From positions 62,001 through 126,000 of the forward strand of contig NZ_MCGQ01000022.1 in assembly GCF_002242805.1 (NCBI RefSeq): 64,000 bases of DNA. Direction: 5' to 3'. Made by a program: the position numbers and the translations under genes. Within the stretch, counting starts at the first letter, position 1; every line of letters starts with the position of its first letter. Of this stretch, positions 53,974 through 62,580 are shown one piece after another. This DNA comes from Streptomyces diastatochromogenes (GTDB taxonomy: Bacteria; Actinomycetota; Actinomycetes; Streptomycetales; Streptomycetaceae). The notes below the pieces were generated by a model. The model ran no database searches and was not told where the DNA came from. It saw only the letters and a list, made by a program, of their open reading frames with translations.

Positions 53974-54303
53974 TCACCGCAAGGGTGAGTCGGCGGTGGG
54001 CGTCAGCACGGACTCGGCGACGCCGACGATCTGGCTGATGTCGAAGCCCTCCATGTCCGCACTGAATTCGGGGCTGGACAGGTACGCCTCCAGCCGTTCC
54101 TGAACGTCGTCGACGTCCTGGTAGGAAACGAGGGCGCACAGCTGGGGCGCCTCACTCCCAGGAGCTGCAGCCACCGTCCAGACGCCGTGGGTGGCGATCC
54201 TGTGCTTGGCCATGCCTGGAATGTGCTTGGACCAGATGTTCTCGTAGGCGACGAGTGCCTCAGGGCTGCGCAGTGTGTAGACGCGAAGCTGGTACTGGGA
54301 CAT
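53974..54303 (-). CDS. NIPSNAP-family protein
   Basis: A 109-residue single-domain protein with the NIPSNAP/dimeric alpha-beta-barrel pattern YQLRVYTLRSPEALVAYENIW and IPGMAKHRIATHGVWT. GGAAAG precedes ATG 54303. The family is poorly characterised; some members bind or modify small organic molecules. It lies downstream of the broken SsgA-like gene on the same strand. Confidence 0.75.
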   Translation of the reverse strand: MSQYQLRVYTLRSPEALVAYENIWSKHIPGMAKHRIATHGVWTVAAAPGSEAPQLCALVSYQDVDDVQERLEAYLSSPEFSADMEGFDISQIVGVAESVLTPTADSPLR

Positions 54304-54371
54304 GAACTCTTTCCTTCTCTTCTGTGGCCGGGACAAAGATCACCATCCGCCCGGCGGCTGGGAGGCTTCCC

Positions 54372-54691
54372 TCAGCCTTTTGCAAACAGGTTCGCCAGTT
54401 CGAGGTCCCAGTCGATGTGTCCGGACTCGGTACCCCGTGGCACCAACGCCTCCGTGTTCTCCAGGAAGGTCCTGACGTCCTGCACGGGAACCTCGAGCAA
54501 GGCAGTGCCCGCGGGAGACCCGAGAGCGATGTACATCCCTTGGTCACCACGGCTGACGGCCGACCAGATCCGGATGTCCCCACAGCCCGCAGAACCCCTC
54601 AGGCCATCGGCCAGAAGATCACGCCCCAGTAGGTGCGCGAGATGACAAGCTGCACGGCCACCTCCTGCATGACGGTCTTCAAAGACTCCAT
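54372..54691 (-). pseudogene. SsgA-like protein, internally deleted
   Basis: From ATG 54691 (AGGAG upstream) the frame reads MESLKTVMQEVAVQLVIS, matching MKSLKTVIRGLSVELVVS of the intact paralogue at 40882-41304. It then loses about 35 codons and shifts frame. The other frame resumes at GRDLLADGLRG and continues through GDIRIWS, PAGTALLEVPVQDVRTFLENTE to the stop at 54372. It is therefore a disrupted duplicate. Confidence 0.8.
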
Positions 54692-54718
54692 CGACTTTCA
54701 CTCCTGCCTGGGCGGCGG

Positions 54719-54973
54719 TCAGCGACCGCTGATCTCATCCTGGCCGTCGCGGTGCCAGCCATGGATCTCGTCCCAGGAGTAGCCCAGTTCCAGCAGATAG
54801 CCGACACCGTGGTCCCAGCGGTAGTCGCCGGCGTTGACGCTGCCGGCCGGGCGCTGGCCGTCAACGGACGCAGAAGTCGCGGCTGAAGCGGTGCCCCCGG
54901 CACCGAGAACGGAGACTCCCGCGACCGCCACGGAGAAAGCGGTGACGGCAACGCGCCTCGTGAGCTTGTTCAT
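54719..54973 (-). CDS. Small secreted protein, paralogue of the heptapeptide-repeat protein
   Basis: An 84-residue protein. The signal peptide MNKLTRRVAVTAFSVAVAGV... GTASAA is closely similar to that of the protein at 42484-43008 (shared KLT-R and VLGAGGTASAA). The mature part is about 50 residues, aromatic and acidic (DHGVGYLLELGYSWDEIHGW), without the heptapeptide repeats. Function unknown. GGAAAG lies just before the ATG. It sits 27 nt upstream of the broken SsgA-like gene, probably in the same transcript, and 88 nt downstream of two perfect CCATAC dyads. Confidence 0.78.
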   Translation of the reverse strand: MNKLTRRVAVTAFSVAVAGVSVLGAGGTASAATSASVDGQRPAGSVNAGDYRWDHGVGYLLELGYSWDEIHGWHRDGQDEISGR

Positions 54974-55060
54974 GGTCTTTCCTTCCCGATGGGTGCGATC
55001 TGCACCCATCGGCTGCATACAGGCGCTGTGCGACACCTGGCGTGGTCCGAGGAAGCTCTT

Positions 55061-55075
55061 CCATACAACGTATGG
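55061..55075. promoter_or_regulatory. CCATAC dyad operator, secreted-protein promoter copy 1
   Basis: CCATACAACGTATGG; perfect dyad extended to CTTCCATAC and GTATGGAAG. 88 nt upstream of the gene ending at 54719. Confidence 0.8.
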
Positions 55076-55094
55076 AAGTTCCCTTCCAGGATTA

Positions 55095-55109
55095 CCATAC
55101 GACGTATGG
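55095..55109. promoter_or_regulatory. CCATAC dyad operator, secreted-protein promoter copy 2
   Basis: CCATACGACGTATGG, perfect dyad, 34 bp centre to centre from the other copy; the pair at 41492/41526 has the same spacing. Confidence 0.8.
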
Positions 55110-55251
55110 AACTGTCTAGGCGGCACAAAGGGCCCCGCATGGCCGGCAGCGGCACTGAGGAGATCAGCCACACCTGCGAGCAACTTGCCAGCGCGGACGA
55201 GCTGCCCGGGATTCCCGTTCGTCGACATCGACGTGGCCGGCGCCGGCCTCG

Positions 55252-55500
55252 GGCAACCGCGACCCCATGCGGTTCAGCGAACCCGATCGGTTCGACCCCA
55301 CCCGCCCGGACAACCAGCACGTCGGCTTCGGCAGCGGCATCCACCTGTGCTTCGGCACGCCACTCGCCCGCAACCAAGCCGAGGCCGCGCTCGGTGCGCT
55401 GGTCCCCCACCTCGGCACGGCGCGCTTGGTCGAGGACCCGCCCCCCTACCGCCAGAACGCCATGCTTCGCGGACCTCGCCACCTGCCCATCCGACTCTGA
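55252..55500 (+). pseudogene. Cytochrome P450 C-terminal fragment
   Basis: Encodes GNRDPMRFSEPDRFDPTRPD then the heme loop VGFGSGIHLCFGTPLARNQA and a normal P450 C-terminus ending HLPIRL. This is the last 80 or so residues of a bacterial class I P450. The rest of the gene is absent, so it cannot be functional. It lies 140 bp right of a CCATAC dyad. Confidence 0.82.
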
Positions 55501-55852
55501 GACCGAGGGGCGACGACAGCAGGCCAACAGGCTGCCGTTCAGCACGGCCAGGGCGATCACCAGGTCGACCACGGTGAACCGGCCTGCGTTCATGTCCTCC
55601 TCCTCGTCGCGCTTCGCCCGCGGAGCCAGTCCGTCGCCGGCGCATATCCGACCGAGCCGCATACCCAGCGAGGCGCTGGCAACTTGATCACTTCCGTGAG
55701 ACTTGACTATATAGCGGTCATATCTGACTATTCCATCAGAAGTGGACAAAGTCGTCCAAGGTTGGCAGATGTCGTGCCGGTGCAGGGCTACAGGTCAGGC
55801 CGACGCACATGCCGACGCTGCCTCACACCCACGCACCGATGGGAAGAACCGG
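55501..55852. other. AT-richer gap with possible gene remnant and promoter
   Basis: On the minus strand an ATG at 55593 has a strong GAGGAGGA ribosome site and begins MNAGRFTVVDLVIALAVLNG, one hydrophobic helix, then runs antisense into the P450 fragment. It may be the start of a truncated membrane-protein gene. Around 55697-55735 an AT-rich stretch with TTGACT (55703) could carry the promoter of the next phosphatase gene. Confidence 0.35.
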
Positions 55853-58315
55853 ATGACGAACACCGACCACACACCACTCACCGAGCCGGTGAGCCCCCGA
55901 GAGATACCCGACGCGGCAATAGCGATGCTCGATGGGGAGGGGACCGTGGTGGGGTGGACGCACGCCGCTGAGCACCTTGTCGGGTACTCGGCCGGGGAAG
56001 TGGTGGGCCGGTCCGCCGCACATGTGCTGCCGCCCGCCGAACACGCCCCGAGGGCTTCGGCGTTCGCCGAGCAGTGCCGCGCCCAGGGTGGCTGGTCCGG
56101 CACCGTGACGGTCCGCCACCGCGACGGCCACACCATCAAAATGACGCTGCGGATCTCACTGCTGTGGGGGCAGGACGCCGCCACCCGGTGGCTGGTGTCC
56201 GTTACCGACATAGGCACCCTGTCCTCGGGGGCGTCCGACGGAGCTGTGCGGGAGTCGCTCCTGGCCCACTCACCGGTCGGCATCGCCGTCTATGACCCGC
56301 AGCTGCGCTGCACCTGGGTCAACGACGTCATGGAGCGCCACGACGGCACTCCTCGTGAGCGACGGTTCGGACGCCGCCTGCGGGACTCATTGCCCGCCGT
56401 CGAGGCCGAAGCGCTCGAGGTGGTGATGCGGCAGGTGCTGGAGAGTGGCACCACCATGGTCCACGAGTACCGGGCGTGGTCGTCGGCGGACCGGCGCCGG
56501 GAGCACGCGTTCTCGGCCTCGTTCTTCTGCCTCCAGGACGCGGACGGCACGGCACTGGCAGTGTGCTCCATGAGCGTGGACGTCACCGGCAACCGGCGGG
56601 CGCGCGAGCGCCTTGCCATCCTCAGCGAAGCCAGCACGCGCATCGGCAGCACCCTCGATTTCATGCGGACCGGGCAGGAACTGGCCGACCTTGCCGTGCC
56701 CCTGCTGGCCGACCACGCACTCGTCGACCTGGTGGAGTCGGTTCCATTCGGCGTAGATCCCTCGGGGGGGACCGGCAAGGCGAGCGGCCCCCCACCTGTG
56801 CTGCGCCGTGCCGGTGTGGCCTCCATCGACCGGGGTGTCCTCACATTGCCGTGGGTGCGCCAAGAGGTGATCCGCCCCTTCCCGGCCTCGTTGTTCGCCA
56901 CCGCCCTGCGCACGGGCACGTCGTACCTGGAATCGGTGCTGGACACCTATTCAGGCCCCTGGGTCAGTCACGACCCGGTGCGGACGCAGAAGCTCCGTGA
57001 CAGCGGCGTCCACTCTTTGATGGTCGTACCCATCCGTGCGCGCCGCTGTGTGCTGGGGCTGGCGGTGTTCGGCCGCTCCCAGGAGCCGGCGCCGTTCCAG
57101 GAGGACGACCTCCTCCTCGCCGAGGAGCTCGTCACCCGGGCCGCGCTCAGCCTGGACAACGCTCTCCAGTACGCTCGCCAACGCACCGCGGCACTGACGC
57201 TCCAACGTGACCTGCTCCCCCACCATGTGGGGGGCGGCGCCGCCGTCGATGTGGCCTCGCGCTATGTGCCGGCTGACATGGACCACGGCGTGGGGGGCGA
57301 CTGGTTCGACGTGATCAGGCTGTCTGGCGCCCGGGTGGCCCTCGTCGTCGGAGATGTGGTCGGACACGGCATCAACGCCGCGGCGACGATGGGCCGATTG
57401 CGCACCGCCGTGCGCACGCTCGCGGACATGGAATTGCCTCCCCACGAACTGCTGAGCCACCTCGATGACACGGTCAGGCGGCTGAGCGAAGAAGATGCCG
57501 ACGCTCCGGACCAGTTCCCCGCGGCGGTGGGCGCAACCTGTCTGTACGCCGTCTACGACCCGGTCACCCGGCGGTGCACGATGGCGCGGGCCGGGCATCC
57601 CCCGCCCGCGGTCATCGACCCGCAGGGCCATATCACTTTCCCCGACATGCCCGCCGGGGCCCCGCTCGGCCTCGGCCTCGGTCTCGTCCCATTCGAGTCC
57701 GTGGAACTGGAACTGCCCGAGGGAACTCTGCTCGCGCTCTACACCGACGGTCTGGTCGAGTCCCGCGACGACGACATCGACGTGGGCCTGGATCGCCTGG
57801 GCGCCGCCCTGGCAGAGACCGGTTCGTCCCTGGAAGACCTGTGCTCTCAGGTGATCGAGACCCTGCCGACTCAGGCGCCGGGCGACGATGTCACCTTGCT
57901 CCTGGCGCGGACTCACGGCCTCGAACCGGCCCAGGTCGCCTCCTGGGAACTGCCGAACGAACCGGCCGCCGCCCGCATCGCCCGGCAGGCAGCCGCCCGT
58001 CAGCTCAACGAATGGGGGCTTGAGCATCTGGTGACCACCATGGAGCTGGTCATCAGTGAACTGGTCACCAACGCCATCCGCTACAGCGGCGGGCCGATCC
58101 GCCTGCGGCTCATTCAGCACCAGGTCTTGACGTGCGAAGTCTCCGACAGCAACACCGGCCACCCACGCCCCCGTCATCCCCACACCATCGACGAGAACGG
58201 CCGCGGTCTTTTCCTCGTCGCTCAGCTGTCCCGCAGGTGGGGCTCACGCTCCGCAACGGACGGCAAAGTCGTCTGGGCCGAACAAGACCTGCCCTCGAAA
58301 GCCGTTGCGGTGTGA
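55853..58315 (+). CDS. PAS / GAF / SpoIIE phosphatase / HATPase fusion, paralogue 2
   Basis: An 820-residue protein. Two PAS-like domains come first (GWTHAAEHLVGYSAGEVVG; GIAVYDPQLRCTWVNDVMER). They are followed by GAF (about 275-430), SpoIIE phosphatase (GGDWFDV, GDVVGHG) and a C-terminal HATPase (SELVTNAIRY, NGRGLFLVAQL). ATG 55853 with GGGAAG upstream is preferred to the ATG at 55742, which adds a Cys/His-rich tail of poor codon bias. Likely senses a ligand or redox state and controls an anti-sigma partner switch. Confidence 0.88.
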   Translation: MTNTDHTPLTEPVSPREIPDAAIAMLDGEGTVVGWTHAAEHLVGYSAGEVVGRSAAHVLPPAEHAPRASAFAEQCRAQGGWSGTVTVRHRDGHTIKMTLRISLLWGQDAATRWLVSVTDIGTLSSGASDGAVRESLLAHSPVGIAVYDPQLRCTWVNDVMERHDGTPRERRFGRRLRDSLPAVEAEALEVVMRQVLESGTTMVHEYRAWSSADRRREHAFSASFFCLQDADGTALAVCSMSVDVTGNRRARERLAILSEASTRIGSTLDFMRTGQELADLAVPLLADHALVDLVESVPFGVDPSGGTGKASGPPPVLRRAGVASIDRGVLTLPWVRQEVIRPFPASLFATALRTGTSYLESVLDTYSGPWVSHDPVRTQKLRDSGVHSLMVVPIRARRCVLGLAVFGRSQEPAPFQEDDLLLAEELVTRAALSLDNALQYARQRTAALTLQRDLLPHHVGGGAAVDVASRYVPADMDHGVGGDWFDVIRLSGARVALVVGDVVGHGINAAATMGRLRTAVRTLADMELPPHELLSHLDDTVRRLSEEDADAPDQFPAAVGATCLYAVYDPVTRRCTMARAGHPPPAVIDPQGHITFPDMPAGAPLGLGLGLVPFESVELELPEGTLLALYTDGLVESRDDDIDVGLDRLGAALAETGSSLEDLCSQVIETLPTQAPGDDVTLLLARTHGLEPAQVASWELPNEPAAARIARQAAARQLNEWGLEHLVTTMELVISELVTNAIRYSGGPIRLRLIQHQVLTCEVSDSNTGHPRPRHPHTIDENGRGLFLVAQLSRRWGSRSATDGKVVWAEQDLPSKAVAV

Positions 58316-58394
58316 CGCGCTGCCGACCGGCGGCCAATGGCCGCCACCACACGCCGATCTCTCGAGCCGCAGGCTCTCGTACAGGAAGCCACAG

Positions 58395-60827
58395 ATGGAT
58401 ATCGACAATGTCAAGAACGCAGACTCCGCAGGCGCCTCCCACGGATCGAGGGCCGTCTCCGGTTCCGGCCCCAGCGGCAGCTTGTACGCCTTCGACGGTC
58501 TGGCAGCCGCCGTGCTCGACGATCGAGGCGCGGTGCTGCGGTGGACCGGAACAGCAGAGGACCTGACGGGGTTCCGCGCCGAGGAGGTCTGTGGCCGCCC
58601 CGTGCAGGAACTGGTGGCCGGCCTCCCGGACGACCTGCGCGGCGCCACGGAGATGCCGGCATCCGGCCGGGTATGGCTGTGGCACCAGTGCGGCGACACC
58701 ATCGATGTCACCTTCAGGACCACCATGGTGGGGGGCTCGGCGGAGATCCTCGTCCTGGCGGCCCCTACGCCCCACGTCACCAACCACGAGCACGGTGCGG
58801 CGCTGCTGCGTGCGCTGGCCGCACAGAACGGGATCACCATCGCCGTGCACGACACGGATCTCACCACTGTGCAGACGAACGCCACGCCGGGCAATGTCGA
58901 CGGCCGTCCAGTACCGCCCGGCGCTCGGCTGAGCGACGTGCTGTGCGCCCAGGACGCGGAGAACCTCGAGGCAGTACTGCGCCAGGTACTCGAGACGGGT
59001 GCCCCAGTGGTCCGCAGAAACCAGCAAGTGAGCTGGCGGCACGATCCGGCGCGGCAGTACGCGCTGTCGCTGTCCGCCTTCCGGCTGGAGGACGCGCGGG
59101 GACGCGCCACGGGGGTCGCAGCCCTGTACATCGACGAAGCCGACCAGATGCGTGCCCGCCGTCATCTGGACCTCGCCCGCGAGGTGGCCGAGCGGGTAGG
59201 AGGATCCCTGGATGTCGTACACACCGCGCAGGACCTTGCAGACGTTCTCGTACCTGCGTTCGGGGATCTCGTCGCAGTCGACCTAGCGCACCCCGTTTTC
59301 GCCGGGGACGAACCCTCGACGCAGCTGGGCGGTGGAGACATGAACAACGCGGCTCTTGCGCCGGCCACCGCAGTGTGGCCGGCCGGCATCGAGCGTGGGC
59401 AGCCCGTCCCGCCCCTTTTCTCCCACCCCCTGCTGCACAGCTTCCGACACGGCGAGCCAGTCGTCTTCGGCGTTGACGACGTCATCGCCATGCTCAGCGA
59501 CCCGCAGCTGGTCGAGTATCTCGTCCCGAAGCAGGCCCATTCGGTGATGGTGGCACCGTTGCATGCCCGGGGGCTCACACTCGGCGCCATATCGGCCTGG
59601 CGATGCGGCCGATCCGACCCCTTCACCGAGGACGAGGTGGATCTCATGAAGCAGATCGCCTCCCGGGGTGCGCTCGCCATCGACAACGCCCGCCGTTACA
59701 CGCGCGAGCACAGGGCAGCCGTAGCGCTGCAGCAGCGCCTCCTTCCCCCCGCCACGACCGACACTCCGGCAGCCGAAACCGCCGGGGTCTACCTGCCCGC
59801 AGGCGGGGGAGCGGACATCAGCGGCGACTGGTACGACGCCATTGCTCTGCCCTCGCTCCGGCTGGCCCTTGTCGCCGGAGACGTGGTCGGCCACGGCATG
59901 CCCGCGAGCGCCACCATGGGCCGCCTGCGTGCCGCCATCCAGACGCTCGCGGACCTGGAACTCGAACCGGACGAGCTGCTCACCCGGATCGCGGACCTGA
60001 ACCAGCGCCTCGCGGCCGAAGCCCCATCCGGCGACCGCGACATCATCGGCGCAACGTGCCTGTACGCGGTCTACGACCCGGTCACCAGGCGCTGCGCCAT
60101 GGCCAGTGCCGGGCATCCGCCACCCGTCCTGGTCCGGCCCGACGGAACCGCCGAAGCAGTCGGGATCTCCCCGGGGCCACCACTCGCCCTCAGCGGCATG
60201 CCGTACGAGACCACCGTGATCGACGTTGCGCCGGGCAGCATCCTCGCTCTCTACACCGACGGCCTGGTCGAACGGGGCGATCGCGACAGCGGCCAAGGCC
60301 TGCGGCGCCTGACGGACGCCCTCGCCGCGTACTGCCGTCCGGATAGTGCCCTGGACGAAACCGGCCGGGCTCTCCTCGCCGACCTGGCAGACCAGGCGCC
60401 ACGCGACGACGCGGCCCTGCTGCTGGCCCGCACCCGCGCCATCCCGACGGCGGACACCGCTCACTGGGAGATCCCGGCCGATCCGGCCGCCGTCTCCAAG
60501 GCCCGAGGGTGGATAACCCGCCAACTCACCATGTGGGGCCTGGACGACCTCCTCTTCACGACCGAACTCATCGTCAGCGAACTGGTCACCAACGCCATCC
60601 GCTACGGTCGTCCGCCGATGGACCTCCGTCTGATTCGCCACAACGTCCTGGTGTGCGAGGTCACCGACTCCAGCAGCACCCAGCCCCGTCTGCGGCGTGC
60701 CCGCATGACCGACGAGGGAGGACGCGGCCTGTTCCTCGTCGCTCAGCTCGGCGGACGATGGGGCTGCCGCCACGGACAGAACGGCAAGACGATCTGGTCC
60801 GAGCAAGCCATCCAGGATTCCCCGTGA
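58395..60827 (+). CDS. PAS / GAF / SpoIIE phosphatase / HATPase fusion, paralogue 3
   Basis: An 810-residue protein with the same order of domains as its neighbour 80 bp upstream: PAS-like (AAVLDDRGAVLRWTGTAEDL), a second PAS-like, GAF, SpoIIE (SGDWYDA, GDVVGHG) and HATPase (SELVTNAIRYG, GGRGLFLVAQL). The phosphatase motif has Ser in place of the first Gly of GGDW. ATG 58395 has AGGAAG upstream. Probably co-transcribed with paralogue 2; a strong terminator follows at 60913. Confidence 0.88.
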   Translation: MDIDNVKNADSAGASHGSRAVSGSGPSGSLYAFDGLAAAVLDDRGAVLRWTGTAEDLTGFRAEEVCGRPVQELVAGLPDDLRGATEMPASGRVWLWHQCGDTIDVTFRTTMVGGSAEILVLAAPTPHVTNHEHGAALLRALAAQNGITIAVHDTDLTTVQTNATPGNVDGRPVPPGARLSDVLCAQDAENLEAVLRQVLETGAPVVRRNQQVSWRHDPARQYALSLSAFRLEDARGRATGVAALYIDEADQMRARRHLDLAREVAERVGGSLDVVHTAQDLADVLVPAFGDLVAVDLAHPVFAGDEPSTQLGGGDMNNAALAPATAVWPAGIERGQPVPPLFSHPLLHSFRHGEPVVFGVDDVIAMLSDPQLVEYLVPKQAHSVMVAPLHARGLTLGAISAWRCGRSDPFTEDEVDLMKQIASRGALAIDNARRYTREHRAAVALQQRLLPPATTDTPAAETAGVYLPAGGGADISGDWYDAIALPSLRLALVAGDVVGHGMPASATMGRLRAAIQTLADLELEPDELLTRIADLNQRLAAEAPSGDRDIIGATCLYAVYDPVTRRCAMASAGHPPPVLVRPDGTAEAVGISPGPPLALSGMPYETTVIDVAPGSILALYTDGLVERGDRDSGQGLRRLTDALAAYCRPDSALDETGRALLADLADQAPRDDAALLLARTRAIPTADTAHWEIPADPAAVSKARGWITRQLTMWGLDDLLFTTELIVSELVTNAIRYGRPPMDLRLIRHNVLVCEVTDSSSTQPRLRRARMTDEGGRGLFLVAQLGGRWGCRHGQNGKTIWSEQAIQDSP

Positions 60828-60912
60828 GGCTATGGCTCACCGAGGTGGGTCGCGGCAGAGTCACCCACAGCTCTGATGTCCCTCGCCACCGTGTGCCGTG
60901 ACAGCAACTACC

Positions 60913-60952
60913 CGAGGTGGGAGTCTGCGAGCAGGAGCAGACTCCCACCTCG
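60913..60952. terminator. Bidirectional terminator between phosphatase and tetR genes
   Basis: A perfect 16-bp stem (60913-60928 with 60937-60952) and an 8-nt loop between convergent genes. Confidence 0.82.
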
Positions 60953-60996
60953 TGGCCGCGGCGCGGCTCCGCTCGACGGAGGCGCAGCGACCGGGA

Positions 60997-61650
60997 TCAG
61001 GTGCCATCACCGAAGCCGGGCTTGGCATTGATCACGGAAGAGACGTCCACGACCACGTCACTCGCACGTTTCTCCGGCACCCCGGCAGCGATCAGGGTGG
61101 CGACGACGAGAGGGACGACATCATCATCCAGGACCCCGTCATTGACGCTCTCCAGCAAGGCGACCATCAGCGCTTCCAGTCCAGCGCTGAGCGCCACGGG
61201 CGGCAGGTGGGAATGGAAAACTCCCTCCCGCTGTCCCCTCTCCACAATGTCCGTCGCCGCGTCTCGGACCGGAGCCAGGATCCCCGTTACGCGTTCGGCT
61301 CCCAAGTGCCTGCGAGCCAGCGCCAGGAGCATCCGATACCTGTCCCCCACGGGCCACATCGCAAGAAACAGCCGCGCCAGGGCCCGCTCAGCCGGCTCAT
61401 CCAGCCCCACGGCGTCTTCCGCCGCCTCCCGCAGCGCTGCGGACGCCTCGTCGGCGAGCGCCGCCAGCAGAGCGTCACGCCCGGGAAAATGCCCGAAGAG
61501 CGTGCGCCGCACGACACCGGCGGCTCGCGCGAGCTCCTCCATCGTGATGTCCGGGTTCCGACCGAGCTCCTGGCGGGCCGTGTCCAGGATGCGCGCCCGG
61601 TTGGATCGTGCATTGCGGCGCTGAGGCGCGCGGGCCACGGGTTTGCTCAC
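60997..61650 (-). CDS. TetR-family transcriptional regulator
   Basis: A 217-residue regulator. HTH: TMEELARAAGVVRRTLFGHFPGRDALL. GTG 61650 has GAGG at a good distance; the ATG at 61803 would add an unlikely N-terminal tail. No gene is divergent from it nearby, but a palindrome lies 46 nt upstream (61696-61712), so it probably controls itself. Confidence 0.83.
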   Translation of the reverse strand: MSKPVARAPQRRNARSNRARILDTARQELGRNPDITMEELARAAGVVRRTLFGHFPGRDALLAALADEASAALREAAEDAVGLDEPAERALARLFLAMWPVGDRYRMLLALARRHLGAERVTGILAPVRDAATDIVERGQREGVFHSHLPPVALSAGLEALMVALLESVNDGVLDDDVVPLVVATLIAAGVPEKRASDVVVDVSSVINAKPGFGDGT

Positions 61651-61695
61651 GACAACCTCGGTACATCTGTATGGCAGGGTGGCGGCGCAGAGGCC

Positions 61696-61712
61696 AATCG
61701 GTACGTCCGATT
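61696..61712. promoter_or_regulatory. Palindrome upstream of tetR
   Basis: AATCGG-TACGT-CCGATT, perfect 6-bp arms. Candidate autoregulatory site. The remaining gap to about 61975 shows no gene. Confidence 0.5.
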
Positions 61713-61974
61713 TTGACAGAAGCGGGAATCGCCTGCTCTGTCGGCCCGTCGCTGTGCGCCACTCTCGCCGGCAGCTGCCGCGGGTGAATTTCGCACGATC
61801 CACGCCGACCCATGCAGACGGAAGCTCTCAGTCACGCAGACAGTCCTCACCCCGGGGCAGTATGGGCCGTGGATGCCGGGGGCACGTGAGTCAGTCCATC
61901 GAGATCACTCCGCCCCAATCACCCGTCGCCATAGCCGGCCAAGAGGCAGCCGGCCGTCCAAGGGCCGGCCTTAC

Positions 61975-62392
61975 GACTTGGTACGCGACTGACGTCGGGA
62001 CGTGCTGGCCCTGGTGGATTGTCTGGTGGTGATCAGCAGGCCGTGCGGTGGACGGGCACCAGTTCGGTCTCGTCCGGTGCCGGGTCGGTCTGCGGGCGGC
62101 GCGGTCGGAGAGCAGGCCGGCGATGGCGGCGTGGGTCTCGGGGTAGTACTAGCGCCGTCCGGTGTACCGCTGCAGCGGGCGCCACTTCTTCTCTTCTCCG
62201 ATGACATGCTCGACGCAGATCCGGCGGGCGGATGGTCGTCGGCGCTGCTCGCGTCAGGCATGCCGCTCGCCGAGCGGGGCGTCATCCTTCGGTTTCTTCG
62301 GCGGGGCGCTGACCTGGTCGGGGAACTCGTTGGCCAGTCCTAGGTAGCCCTCGTCGGCCTCGGCTTTCACCTTCGGGTGCAGGCGGAGCATG
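61975..62392 (-). pseudogene. IS5-family transposase remnant
   Basis: Reading leftward from 62392: THMLRLHPKVKAEADEGYLG, then LANEFPDQVSAPPKKPKDDA, a TGA where the family has Trp (RHA*REQRR), ARRICVEHVIGEEKKWRPLQ, then a TAG in TGRR*YYPETHAAIAGLLSD. This is the C-terminal third of an IS5-type DDE transposase with two in-frame stops. The N-terminal part and inverted repeats are gone. Confidence 0.78.
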
Positions 62393-62553
62393 TGTGTGGG
62401 CGGGCCGCTCCTCGGGGTTCAGAACCCGTATCACCGCCGGCCGGTCGGCACCCGTCGTCTCCCGCAAAGCCGGAACGGGCCCAGCCTTCAGCAGCGAGGA
62501 CTTCCCGCTGCCGGATGGCCCGAGTACGGCTGCAAGACGTTTCTTTCGCACCG
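62393..62553 (-). pseudogene. NTPase (nSTAND/WD40-type) P-loop fragment
   Basis: Encodes LAAVLGPSGSGKSSLLKAG then PVPALRE and a short tail. That P-loop context is typical of large Streptomyces WD40/nSTAND NTPases. Only about 50 residues survive, joined directly to the transposase remnant at 62392. Confidence 0.65.
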
Positions 62554-62580
62554 GTGCGGGCATCTGCGAGCAGCCGCGGT

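Noticed and set aside
61661..61676. GTACATCTGTATGG upstream of the tetR at 61650
   Set aside because: Only the right arm fits the CCATAC dyad; the nearby AATCGG/CCGATT palindrome is a better operator.
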